Shown: in pieces, positions 25,496 to 33,235 of the stretch
Position numbering within the stretch: position 1 is the first letter of the stretch
How the letters are laid out: the number at the start of each line of letters is the position of its first letter
DNA from: UBA6170 sp034429975
Lineage (GTDB): Bacteria; Chloroflexota; Anaerolineae; Anaerolineales; Anaerolineaceae
Reading direction: 5' to 3'
Assembly: GCA_034429975.1 (NCBI GenBank)
Contig: DAOUFM010000179.1
Location: 10,958-74,957, forward strand
DNA length: 64,000 nucleotides
Position numbers and translations under genes: made by a program
The notes under the pieces: model-generated
Told to the model about the DNA's origin: nothing
What the model saw: only the letters and a program-made list of their open reading frames with translations
Database searches by the model: none

Positions 25496-25825
25496 CTATT
25501 CATGCGTCAGCATTAACTGCACCAATTCTTCAAGGTTACGCGCTTTTTCGCCCGGTACCAGTTGTAAACGTGCGCTACAGATACGTGAAATAATGCCCAC
25601 CGTCTCCCCCAGCGAGATCTTCCGGCCGAGCATTTTAGTGAGGCGTTTTTGCCATTTGGTCAATTCTGCCATTTCCCCTTTTGAAAGGGTTAAGCCCACT
25701 TTATGGCGTGGCACCAGAGATGGCGGTCTCCCCGGTGGACGGGATTGTGGATCGGCGGTTATACGCCGGGCTTGGTAGAGTTGCACCCAGGCATTGCTGG
25801 ATACACTGTGGGAATCAGGCTTCAT
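25496..25825 (-). CDS. Small basic AT-hook-like protein
   Basis: This 109-residue protein has RPPGRPP at about residues 29-35, similar to the GRP core of AT-hooks that grip the minor groove of AT-rich DNA. It is followed by RHKVGLTLSKGEMAELTKW and GRKISLGETVGIISRICSARL, which could be a ribbon-helix-helix or similar helical fold. It overlaps the upstream ATPase gene by 11 bp and is therefore co-translated. I do not recognise the family. A DNA-binding accessory role in replication or copy control is inferred from context. Confidence 0.55.
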   Translation of the reverse strand: MKPDSHSVSSNAWVQLYQARRITADPQSRPPGRPPSLVPRHKVGLTLSKGEMAELTKWQKRLTKMLGRKISLGETVGIISRICSARLQLVPGEKARNLEELVQLMLTHE

Positions 25826-26645
25826 ATTGGACTACCTCTCTTACGATATCTAGTGTGATGGTGGAAACGTCTGACTGTAATACCAGATCTGTGGCTAAAG
25901 CACAGATGCGAATAATCTCGCGCGGGACGCCCTGTGAGCGTTCGTACAAAAGCTCAAAGGCATCATCATCAATAAAAGGCTCGCTGCGGCCGGCAACATT
26001 CAAACGAAAGAGCACCATTTGCAGCGAACTGGATAAGGTCAGGGGTGGTAAGGCCAAGCGCACAAAGACGCGCGCATTGACTGCTTTGTTGGTTTCAAAA
26101 AGGCTGTTCATTTCCCGCTGCCCGAAGGCCAGAATCTGCACTACTTTAGAGTCGTAATCGAAGTTATAAAGGCGATGGATCACCTCCAGTGCTTCTGACT
26201 CCATCATCTGAGCATCATCCAGTATAATTACTACATTGCGGTTGCGGGTGTATTCATCCGCCATCAAGCGTTCGAGGGTATCCATTTGACGCTGGAAGCT
26301 GCGTTGGGTGGGCAGCCCTAATGAAAGGGAGATTTGTCGGGCAGCATCCATTCCGGATTTGAAAGAAGCCGTATGAATATAACTGATCACCACAGAATCT
26401 TCTGCAGCATAGAGATCGTAAATGCGTCGAGCTAATGAACTTTTGCCCATACCCATATCGCCAGAAAATAAAGCCAGACCTCTGCGGCGCGAGACCACTC
26501 CCTGCGCCTGCCGGTACACTGCCAGATGCTCGGGTCCCAGATACAGGTACCTTGGATCGGCAGATAATTTGAAAGGATCCTCCTTGAGACCCAATCTTTC
26601 CATTCGGGCAACGCGCCATTCTTCATCGTTCAAAGCATTGAACAT
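25815..26645 (-). CDS. ExeA/TniB-type AAA ATPase
   Basis: From ATG at 26645 (GGAGG 5 nt upstream; an earlier ATG at 26657 lacks a site) the protein has about 276 residues. RLGLKEDPFKLSADPRYLYLG is the typical ExeA-like opening, followed by Walker A GDMGMGKSS and Walker B VIILDDAQMM, sensor region ILAFGQREM and the lid LYERSQGVPREI. Such ATPases serve in secretion (ExeA), transposition (TniB, MuB-like) and helicase loading. Here it is divergent from parA and upstream of a DnaA domain-I protein, which favours a DNA-maintenance role. A helicase-loader-like function is a hypothesis. Confidence 0.75.
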   Translation of the reverse strand: MFNALNDEEWRVARMERLGLKEDPFKLSADPRYLYLGPEHLAVYRQAQGVVSRRRGLALFSGDMGMGKSSLARRIYDLYAAEDSVVISYIHTASFKSGMDAARQISLSLGLPTQRSFQRQMDTLERLMADEYTRNRNVVIILDDAQMMESEALEVIHRLYNFDYDSKVVQILAFGQREMNSLFETNKAVNARVFVRLALPPLTLSSSLQMVLFRLNVAGRSEPFIDDDAFELLYERSQGVPREIIRICALATDLVLQSDVSTITLDIVREVVQYEA

Positions 26646-26853
26646 AACATCCTCCATAATCTGTGCATATTATTGCATTAATTTCGGAATTAATCAAGGG
26701 AATTATCGCAATTCTATCTTAAAAACAATTTAATTAAAGGTATTTAGTTGAATTAATGTTTGAATTATGCTAATATACACACAAATGAAGGTAAATAAAT
26801 TAATTAATTCATAATTATCTCAAATTATCCCAATTCTATGATCACGAGGGACT
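26646..26853. promoter_or_regulatory. Divergent control region between the ATPase operon and parA
   Basis: This AT-rich spacer holds a rightward promoter TTGAAT (26748-26753), 17 bp, TAATAT (26771-26776), and a likely leftward promoter TTGATT, 17 bp, AATAAT. The decamer AATTATCNCA occurs three times: 26701-26710 next to the leftward -35, and in tandem at 26813-26822 and 26823-26832 between the rightward start and parA. The context of the first and last copies is shared over 17 bp (16 identical). These are candidate iterons or operator sites for a Par or initiator protein. Confidence 0.55.
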
Positions 26854-27702
26854 ATGGCTGTAATTATCACAATCGCAAATGAAAAAGGCGGGGTCGGAAA
26901 GACAACCACTGCTGTCAACTTGGCCGCGGGGCTTTCCCTGTCGCTGGCAGGTCAGGAAGCTATCCAACAGCGCGTCCTGCTGATCGACATGGATCCGCAG
27001 GGACATGCCCTTCTGGCCACTGCCTACGGAGAACATGACGCGCCAGCCGGACAATCCCTCTCGTCTCTACTCGTCGAATCGCCGCCCCCATCTATCCAAC
27101 GGCTTTTACGCCCCTCCGTCCACCATCCCAACCTGTATGTGGTCCCGTCCAACCGGGCTGCCATGGTGGATGCCGCCCGCATCCTGCCCACCTTGATGGC
27201 TAACGAATCACGCCTGAACCAGGTGCTGCGCCCGGTGCGCAACCAGTTTGCCTTCATTATTATCGATACCCCACCCAACACCGGCGATCTGCTGGTCAAT
27301 GCGCTGGTGGCAGCCGATCATATCATCATCCCAGTCGAACCCAGCTACCTGGGTGTCTCTGGTCTGCGCGAGTTGCAGAACACGATTGAACAGGTACGCC
27401 TGCATTTCAACCCGGAGATTAACATCCTGGGGTATTTACCCACCATTATTGAGGAACAGCGCCTTGAAGTGCGCGAAATTCTGGAGCAATTGGAACAGCG
27501 GTATCCGCACCAATTACTGGGGCCGATCCACAAAGCATCCGACCTGGCTTATGCCCACTCCAGCCACATGGACATCTTCACCTATCGCCCGCCCCGGCAG
27601 CGTCAGCCGGGACAACTGGCTTCCAGTTCCCGCGCTACCAAAGAGTATGGTGATTTGGTAGATATCGTGATTCAAAAAACCCTGCCCACCGCTGTTCGCT
27701 AA
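26854..27702 (+). CDS. parA: ParA family partition ATPase (first copy)
   Basis: This 282-residue protein has the deviant Walker A of ParA/MinD ATPases (NEKGGVGKTTTAVNLA, with the signature Lys), DMDPQGHA for A', and IIIDTPPNTGD for Walker B. GAGGG precedes the ATG. It has no N-terminal helix-turn-helix extension, so it belongs to the short ParA/Soj type. It partitions DNA cargo by ATP-dependent nucleoid binding together with ParB. The parB-like gene follows after 9 bp. It differs clearly from the second ParA at 29573, so the two are not a recent duplication. Confidence 0.92.
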   Translation: MAVIITIANEKGGVGKTTTAVNLAAGLSLSLAGQEAIQQRVLLIDMDPQGHALLATAYGEHDAPAGQSLSSLLVESPPPSIQRLLRPSVHHPNLYVVPSNRAAMVDAARILPTLMANESRLNQVLRPVRNQFAFIIIDTPPNTGDLLVNALVAADHIIIPVEPSYLGVSGLRELQNTIEQVRLHFNPEINILGYLPTIIEEQRLEVREILEQLEQRYPHQLLGPIHKASDLAYAHSSHMDIFTYRPPRQRQPGQLASSSRATKEYGDLVDIVIQKTLPTAVR

Positions 27703-27711
27703 GGAGGAAAG

Positions 27712-28857
27712 ATGCCACCTGCCAAGAAAAAACAACGTTTCAACGCTTTTGAAGATTTTCCCATCACCGAGGATAGTTCTGTTTCCAAAATAAAACCTTC
27801 CATCCGCGAGGAACAACCAGCCAGTGTCATCGAACGCATTGAACGGCTCAAACCCAGCGAAATGCTGCCCGATCGTTATCAGCCACGCCGTTTATTGCCC
27901 CTGCATATTCGCAATGCCTTCTTCTCTGGCGAGATCGATTGCTATCAGGCTGCCAGTGAATGGCTGAAATTCGCCCAACACGATAGCGGCGTCAAAGCTG
28001 AAGTGGACCGACTTTTGTCCTTGGGTAACTCCTTCGATGAACATGGTCAGATCAAGCCCATCACCGGCTCCTGGCAAAATGACAGCCTTGGCAACTTTGT
28101 CTTTCTGATCGAGACCGGTGAACGTCGTTTTTGGGCTGCCTGCCTGCAAAAAAGCGCCAGCCATCAAGTTGAAGAGCCGCTTTTACGCGTGGAAGTGATC
28201 GAAAACCCTACCCGCCAACGTCAAGTGCTTGAAAACCGGCATGCCGAATCCCCGTCCGCCGTCGAACAGGCCTGCGAGGTGGCTGCCTTAATCCTGGCAG
28301 AACTCAACATTCACCCGGATGGCAAGCTGCAGGACGATTACGACTACTTCCGCCAGGCACGCGCTCAACGCATGCCAGCCGGATTATGGGAACGCATCAT
28401 CCCGATCATGCAGCTCACCCGCCCGCGTATGGTACAGTTGCTCAATATCTTGCAAATGCCCAGCCCTTTGCTGGAACTAGCTGACCGCTTCCGCCTGCCT
28501 GAGCGGGTTTTGCGCGAGATTCTGGCGCAACCTTCTGGTAACTGGGAGAAATTGATCCACCAGAGCATTCAAAACAGCCTGACGTCTGAGGAGATCGCTG
28601 AACAAACTCTGGTTGTGAAGTCGGATGAAGGTCAAAAAAAAGACCTTTCTCCGCGTACCCCCTCCTCTCCGGAAAAGAATGCGCACCGCTCCCTGCGTAA
28701 ATTTACACGCGTATTTCGCTCTATCGGGCACCTGGAACAATCCGAAATCCTGGACACCCTGGCGGACGACCTGGTGGTCAGTGGTCAGGCGGAGAAAGTG
28801 GCCGATATTCTCTCTGAATTGTTGAGTTTGATACAAGCGAGGGTAAAAAGGCGGTAG
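27712..28857 (+). CDS. parB: Divergent ParB-like protein
   Basis: This 381-residue protein has RYQPRR at about residue 55 and ETGERRFWAACL at about 140, the QPRR and GERR motifs of the ParB N-terminal CTPase fold. The central part (SPSAVEQACEVAALI, ARAQRMPAGLWERII, LTRPRMVQLLNIL) looks helical like the ParB DNA-binding domain. The usual block between the two motifs carries an insertion of about 50 residues, which is longer than in chromosomal ParB. The C-terminus (LEQSEILDTLADDL) may dimerise. No canonical parS (TGTTTCACGTGAAACA) was seen in the window, so its binding site is probably non-standard. Confidence 0.78.
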   Translation: MPPAKKKQRFNAFEDFPITEDSSVSKIKPSIREEQPASVIERIERLKPSEMLPDRYQPRRLLPLHIRNAFFSGEIDCYQAASEWLKFAQHDSGVKAEVDRLLSLGNSFDEHGQIKPITGSWQNDSLGNFVFLIETGERRFWAACLQKSASHQVEEPLLRVEVIENPTRQRQVLENRHAESPSAVEQACEVAALILAELNIHPDGKLQDDYDYFRQARAQRMPAGLWERIIPIMQLTRPRMVQLLNILQMPSPLLELADRFRLPERVLREILAQPSGNWEKLIHQSIQNSLTSEEIAEQTLVVKSDEGQKKDLSPRTPSSPEKNAHRSLRKFTRVFRSIGHLEQSEILDTLADDLVVSGQAEKVADILSELLSLIQARVKRR

Positions 28858-28879
28858 GTGGTAGGCTAAAGGCTCAAGG

Positions 28880-29155
28880 CAAAAGGCGAAAGGAATTAGT
28901 TTAAAGTTAACAGGTAACAGTGCGGTGCACTTAGAGATTAAAAAGATACTAAGAAAGCGCACACAACCGCATGAATCAGGAATCCAGAAGTGCGCTGCAC
29001 TTAGTTACAGTGACAGGCAAAAGGCGAAAGGAATTAGTTTAAAGTTAACAGTTTACAGTGCGGTGAACTTAGGGATTAAAAAGATACTAAGAAAGCGCAC
29101 ACACCCGCATGAACCAGGAATCCAGAAGTGCGCTGCACTTAGGCACGGTGGACAG
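28880..29155. repeat. Two tandem 138-bp repeats, each containing a REPIN-like pair
   Basis: The unit starting CAAAAGGCGAAAGGAATTAG occurs at 28880 and again at 29018, with high identity through GACAGG. Each unit carries two REP-like hairpins 70 bp apart (28918-29001 and 29056-29139), of the same kind that flank the RAYT gene at 50.7 kb. The inner sequence AGTTTAAAGTTAACAG is also shared with DNA near 48.4 kb. Confidence 0.75.
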
Positions 29156-29214
29156 GCGCCAGGTAGAAGTTAATAGAGAATAAACCTAGTGAAACCTAAG
29201 CAAGTATGTTATAA

Positions 29215-29236
29215 ATTCGTAACCGCGGTTACGAAT
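29215..29236. promoter_or_regulatory. 22-bp perfect palindrome, candidate partition site
   Basis: Half-site ATTCGTAACCG is followed by its exact complement with no spacer. Eighteen of the 22 bases (ATTCGTAACCGCGGTTAC) recur at 30709-30726, on the other side of the second par operon. It is a candidate centromere or operator for that system. Confidence 0.6.
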
Positions 29237-29428
29237 CAGGGGGCCATGGGAGGTTTTGCTATCGGCGTTTTTATTGGTGATTGCAGGTTGAAATTGATGG
29301 TTAATTTCCTGGTTTTAGTAGATGACAAATTTTTAACAAAGATTCACGATTTTGAGCGAAAAATGAGTGAGTCATATGAATGACCTTTTTTCTCTATAGA
29401 ATCGCTTAAAATGGCTATATTTAGGCCA

Positions 29429-29520
29429 AGGGTATACTCTGGATTTATCACAGGGTATACCCTTAGGGTCGCCGCTTGACAAATGAATCATTTAAGTTGT
29501 ACAATTATAGGGGCGACCCT
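29429..29520 (+). promoter_or_regulatory. Promoter of the second par operon enclosed by operators
   Basis: TTGACA (29476-29481), 18 bp, TACAAT (29500-29505). The promoter lies between AGGGTCGCC (29465-29473) and its exact inverse GGCGACCCT (29512-29520). Just upstream are two boxes of AGGGTATACCCT type, at 29429-29440 (one mismatch) and 29452-29463 (perfect palindrome), 23 bp apart, about two helical turns. This is a strongly regulated promoter, presumably bound by the small partner protein of the operon. Confidence 0.68.
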
Positions 29521-29572
29521 TTTAGACTGGTCACGCTGATTTTCCGAATCGTCAAAGGAGCTGGCTTTCAAT

Positions 29573-30343
29573 ATGTTCATTATCGCGCTTGCAAATCAGA
29601 AAGGCGGGGTGGGTAAAACCACTACCGCGGTTACACTGGCCAGTGGGTTTACACAGTATCAAAAAAAGACTTTATTGATTGATCTGGATCCTCAAGGCCA
29701 TATCGCCTTCTCTTTTGGGGTGGAGAAAACACCCGGGTTGTATCGCTGGCTGGTCATGGATGAAACTTTGGAAGAGGTGATTCAGACAGTTCGCCCAGGG
29801 TTGGACATCTTATCCAGTGACAAACGCACCGAGAGCGTCAAACGCCACATCACCCTGATGGATTTTCGGGAAACCATCCTGCTGGATCGCTTGCAGGACA
29901 CAGATTATGACGTGATTCTGCTGGATATGGCTCCTTCTCTGGACGTGCTGCACATCAATGGGTTGGTCGCCAGTGATTGGGTTCTCATCCCAACGCGCCC
30001 GGATGCCATGGCCGTCGACGGTGTCAAAGAAATCCTGCTCACTCTGGCAGAGATCTCCCAGCGTGGTCATCAGTTTAAAGGGTATTCGATCCTGCCAACC
30101 TTTTTCGATCGCACCACCCGTGAGACAATCACGCAATTTCAGGAAATCGTGACTGCTTTCGGCAATAAGGTCTTACCGCCCATCCCGCAGGACACACGCG
30201 TTCGCGAAGCCGCTGCCTATGGTAAAACCTTATGGGAATACTCTCCCAACAGCCCCGCTATGCTGGGATATATGGACGGTAAAGGGCAAATGGGGGGTTA
30301 CAAACAAATATTGGAACGCTTATTGGAGGTGATGGATGGCTAA
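29573..30343 (+). CDS. parA: ParA family partition ATPase (second copy)
   Basis: This 256-residue protein has NQKGGVGKTTTAVTLASG (deviant Walker A), DLDPQGHIAFSFG (A') and VILLDMAPSLDVLHIN (Walker B region). AAAGGAG precedes the ATG. It lacks an N-terminal DNA-binding extension, as in type Ib plasmid ParA. The small downstream partner overlaps it by 8 bp. Its Walker A region contains a partial copy of the CCGCGGTTAC palindrome core, but this follows from the codons for TTAVT and is probably chance. Confidence 0.92.
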   Translation: MFIIALANQKGGVGKTTTAVTLASGFTQYQKKTLLIDLDPQGHIAFSFGVEKTPGLYRWLVMDETLEEVIQTVRPGLDILSSDKRTESVKRHITLMDFRETILLDRLQDTDYDVILLDMAPSLDVLHINGLVASDWVLIPTRPDAMAVDGVKEILLTLAEISQRGHQFKGYSILPTFFDRTTRETITQFQEIVTAFGNKVLPPIPQDTRVREAAAYGKTLWEYSPNSPAMLGYMDGKGQMGGYKQILERLLEVMDG

Positions 30344-30716
30344 TCGCAACCTGCAACGCAGAAACGTACTCGATCCGGCAGTGGCGGATCTCTTAGCCGG
30401 CATGGAAAACAAGCAGGCAGAAGCGCGCTTACCCCGCCGTCTGCGCGAAAAGAAAGCTAAGGAGCGCGCCAAGATCAAAGCCCGTCGCGATCACCGCGTC
30501 ACGTACGATTTACCCCCGCAGCTCAAACAAGCGGTATTCGAACTGGCTGAATCTCTCTCCCTGCCCGCCAGCCAACTGGTTACCCTGGCATTGCAGCGCT
30601 TTATGGAAGCCTACAAAACCGGTCAGATTGATTTGTCTAAATACAAAAAGCCATCTAAAAGTCCGCGCTACGATTGGAAGTTGGAGTTCCCCGCTGAATG
30701 GTTCCAGAATTCGTAA
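30336..30716 (+). CDS. Small partner protein of ParA, ribbon-helix-helix-like
   Basis: This 126-residue protein has a strongly basic N-terminal half (RRLREKKAKERAKIKARRDH), then RVTYDLPPQLKQAVFELAESLSL PASQLVTLAL (quoted in two parts). The latter has a strand followed by two helices, as in ribbon-helix-helix proteins such as ParG and CopG. In type Ib systems such a protein binds the centromere, represses the operon and stimulates ParA. It overlaps parA by 8 bp. The stop codon lies inside the palindrome at 30709-30726. The assignment is by layout; the fold needs a structure prediction. Confidence 0.7.
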   Translation: MANRNLQRRNVLDPAVADLLAGMENKQAEARLPRRLREKKAKERAKIKARRDHRVTYDLPPQLKQAVFELAESLSLPASQLVTLALQRFMEAYKTGQIDLSKYKKPSKSPRYDWKLEFPAEWFQNS

Positions 30717-30726
30717 CCGCGGTTAC
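30709..30726. promoter_or_regulatory. Second copy of the par-associated palindrome
   Basis: ATTCGTAACCGCGGTTAC is identical over 18 bp to part of the palindrome at 29215-29236. Its central 14 bp are self-complementary. It covers the stop codon of the small partner gene. Confidence 0.6.
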
Positions 30727-31300
30727 ACTTTGGAAGGGGCGGGGGAGGGGGGATAATATTTTTACGAACCCGCTTTTTTAACTTAGCGAGACTCGTAATT
30801 ATTTATTTATACAACCTTATAGATCATATGTTCTATTTTATTTTGTTGGCTCTCATTCATTTGATATTGCTGAGGTGATTCTCTCGCAATAATCAACGCT
30901 AAAACTGTAATTATTTCACTCTTTTGGCAGGTTTTCGAAATAATAATATTCCACTCATCTCGATTCCTATTATCATCTTTCTTTGGTAAGAAGAATCCTG
31001 TTTATGCGCTCCAATAACCTGGAATTCATTCCAGGGATATGATCTCTAAATTATTTAAAAATAGTTGGAGGAGGTGTTATTCCCGATTGTTAAAGCTTCT
31101 GGTATTTTGTAGCAAATTTTCATTCTCCTATAGTATCGCCAATCACGTTCCGATATATTGTTTCAGTATCAGATCATATTGAAATAATTCTAAGCCAAGT
31201 ACATTCAGGAATATTTCATAAATAAATCTTTTGTAACTATCGCAACCTTCCTTTTATAATCCGCGAATTCTCTATCTAGATAATCATCATTTGATTAGTT
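30727..31300. other. AT-rich intergenic DNA with traces of decayed coding
   Basis: No intact gene. A GC-rich run ending in CCCGCTTTTTT near 30769-30780 may terminate the par operon. On the minus strand, stretches such as KRFIYEIFLNVLGLELFQYD and KKDDNRNRDEWNIIIS, each cut by stops in successive frames, read like protein and may be a decayed gene, but a chance origin cannot be excluded. Confidence 0.3.
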
Positions 31301-32155
31301 TTACACCAACCATCCCACAATAAACAGCAGCGTAAATATCGTACTGACGATTAACTGACGAATCCCGATCGCTTTTGGGGAGGTGGAGATAGCCGGATGG
31401 CTGGTGCCCCAGATCACTTCCAGCGGTTGGATCAGGTAGGGCAGGGGTAAGAGCTTTGGTATCCAGCCTACAGCTGCCAGGATGAGGATGCCCACAAATA
31501 GCAGCCCATTATAAAGGAAAGCTTCGCGCGCCATCCTTTGCAAGACTTGTGGACCAGGGTTTTCTTTCAGTTGGCGCTGCTGCAAGCGCAGATAGGCATA
31601 CAGGATTGTTCCGGCAGCCTGCAACCAGGAAAGCGTCCAGATCAGCCAGCCCATTGGCAGATAAGCGCCTTTGCCCACCCAGTAAGCCGCCGGTGCGGTT
31701 AATGCAAGCACGCCACTAGCCAGGATCTCAACCCATTTCTGCCGGCGCTCGTTGCGTTTGCTCACCAGCCAGAGGTGTAAGGCAAACACGGGCAGCGCTG
31801 GCACTGCCAGGAAGGTGATGTAATAATAACCTTCCAGAATCAGGGCAATAAAACTGACAATCAGGATCAATGTGTAAATCACCACCCAGACCAAAGCAGG
31901 ATGCAGGTCGTTTTTATTACGGCGTCCGGACAGAATCTTGACCAGGATGGTAATCGGCTGGCGAATCATGAAGGCCGCCAGGATTAACATTATCAGCGGC
32001 AGACTTCCCCGTGAGAAACCGCCCAGAAATAAACCGATCAGTAAAGGGCTGAATAAAAAGACCCAGGCGCCGTGTTCCGGCGGGATGGCGATGACCCGAG
32101 CGCGGATAATCTTGCCGAACGGGACAATTTTCATATTTTTAATCATTTCCAACAT
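31301..32155 (-). CDS. YwiC-like integral membrane protein
   Basis: From ATG at 32155 the protein has 284 residues and about nine hydrophobic segments. Near the N-terminus it carries IPPEHGAWVFLFSPLLIGL, the EHGAW hallmark of the YwiC-like family (fold related to prenyltransferases), followed by RQPITILVK. Function in bacteria is not established; B. subtilis ywiC lies near nitrate respiration genes. Upstream ATG or TTG codons would extend the frame to 32236, but the only AAGGAG lies 13 nt before 32155. It is monocistronic and divergent from the hydrolase at 32270. Confidence 0.72.
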   Translation of the reverse strand: MLEMIKNMKIVPFGKIIRARVIAIPPEHGAWVFLFSPLLIGLFLGGFSRGSLPLIMLILAAFMIRQPITILVKILSGRRNKNDLHPALVWVVIYTLILIVSFIALILEGYYYITFLAVPALPVFALHLWLVSKRNERRQKWVEILASGVLALTAPAAYWVGKGAYLPMGWLIWTLSWLQAAGTILYAYLRLQQRQLKENPGPQVLQRMAREAFLYNGLLFVGILILAAVGWIPKLLPLPYLIQPLEVIWGTSHPAISTSPKAIGIRQLIVSTIFTLLFIVGWLV

Positions 32156-32269
32156 GGAATTTCGATGTTCTCCTTTAGAATGTTTTGTTGGTTGTAATAA
32201 TTTACCTGGTAAAAAGGTGTACAAGGAATTTAACACAATATCTTAAAAATCAAATTAGAATTAACCATT

Positions 32270-33028
32270 ATGAACCAGAACCATCAAGCTTTTTCGATTA
32301 CCAATGGCACCTCCGGGCTGATGGTACTATACATTCATGGCTTGATGGGGTCACCCTTTGAGTTTCGCAAGTTTTTGGATCATCTTCCTCTGGATCGTGT
32401 TGACGCCAGTGCGCTATTATTACCAGGCCATGGCGGCAGCAGCGCTGACTTTGCGGCAGCTAATACAAGAATCTGGCAAGATTATGTTCTGCAGCAGGTT
32501 GGGGCATTGAAATGCCAATATAAACGACTGATCCTGATTGGCCATTCGATGGGGGGCTTGCTTGCACTTAATGCCGCCAGGAAATATCCAATCGATGGTA
32601 TCATTTTGTTGAATACACCTTTTAAGACCCATACCACTCTTGGACAAATGGATATTGCCTTAAAGGTAACCTTTGCCCCCAAATCAAATCATGACCCCTT
32701 GTTGCAGGCTTACCGTGATACTTTCAGTGTCTCGCTGGCCGATTGGTGGCACATCCTAGCCTGGCTGCCAAAAATTTTGGACATTCAACGTCTGTTAAAA
32801 GCAAGCACCCGGAATCTGGAGGAGATCCATTCGCCGGTTCGTTTATTCCAATCCCTAAACGATGAAACCGTTGATCCGCTCAGCGCTGAGTTGTTTTCCG
32901 AGCATTTAAACCATAACCTGAAACAAAAAACCGAGCTTAATCATTCTACGCATGCATACTTTTCTGCTGCTGACCTTACTTTAATAAAACAGGGGATTCT
33001 TCAAACGATAGAAGATTCTTTAAAGTAG
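32270..33028 (+). CDS. Alpha/beta hydrolase (carboxylesterase-like)
   Basis: This 252-residue enzyme has HGLMGSPFEF at the oxyanion loop, nucleophile elbow GHSMGG (Ser at about 93), acid SLNDETVDP at about 205 and catalytic His in LNHSTHAYF. The order and spacing match monoacylglycerol lipase or Est30-type carboxylesterases. No signal peptide is present, so it acts in the cytoplasm on small esters. Confidence 0.85.
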   Translation: MNQNHQAFSITNGTSGLMVLYIHGLMGSPFEFRKFLDHLPLDRVDASALLLPGHGGSSADFAAANTRIWQDYVLQQVGALKCQYKRLILIGHSMGGLLALNAARKYPIDGIILLNTPFKTHTTLGQMDIALKVTFAPKSNHDPLLQAYRDTFSVSLADWWHILAWLPKILDIQRLLKASTRNLEEIHSPVRLFQSLNDETVDPLSAELFSEHLNHNLKQKTELNHSTHAYFSAADLTLIKQGILQTIEDSLK

Positions 33029-33060
33029 TTTTAAGTAGTTAATTAAGTAGTTAATATGAA

Positions 33061-33235
33061 TCACGTGCAAAAATTGCACGCACGAGTCACGCAAAAATTG
33101 CACGCACTAGAAGGGAAAAATTTGCCCGCTGGCTGCCTGAATGAAAAATTTTCACCCAGGCCGAAAGGAAATAATTGCCCAAAGGCCTTAAGGTAAGGAT
33201 TGCATACAGGCCAGGGTGCAAAAATTGCATTCTGG
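33061..33235. repeat. Array of seven degenerate 25-bp hairpin repeats
   Basis: Units of 24-27 bp follow each other from 33061. The last four keep an exact 25-bp period (33136, 33161, 33186, 33211), each starting with CC and ending in GG. Most have an AAAAATT-type centre flanked by complementary arms, for example TGCAA/TTGCA in the last unit and TGAAA/TTTCA at 33136, with outer CCAG/CTGG and CCTG/CAGG pairs. Arm changes are compensated, so the folded form rather than the sequence seems kept. The rest of the gap (33236-33501) shows nothing I can name. Confidence 0.65.

Noticed and set aside
28880..29155. CRISPR or iteron array
   Set aside because: Only two 138-bp copies exist, and their paired hairpins match the RAYT-linked elements at 50 kb, so a REPIN origin is preferred.
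29189..29383. 64-codon open frame upstream of the second par operon
   Set aside because: It starts inside the repeat/palindrome region, shows no family likeness, and contains the 22-bp palindrome; a regulatory reading explains the DNA better.
29616..29640. Third copy of the par palindrome inside the second parA
   Set aside because: Only the right half (CCGCGGTTAC) matches, and it is fixed by codons of the Walker A region.
33061..33235. CRISPR array
   Set aside because: The period is 25 bp with no unique spacers and every unit differs; no cas genes are present.
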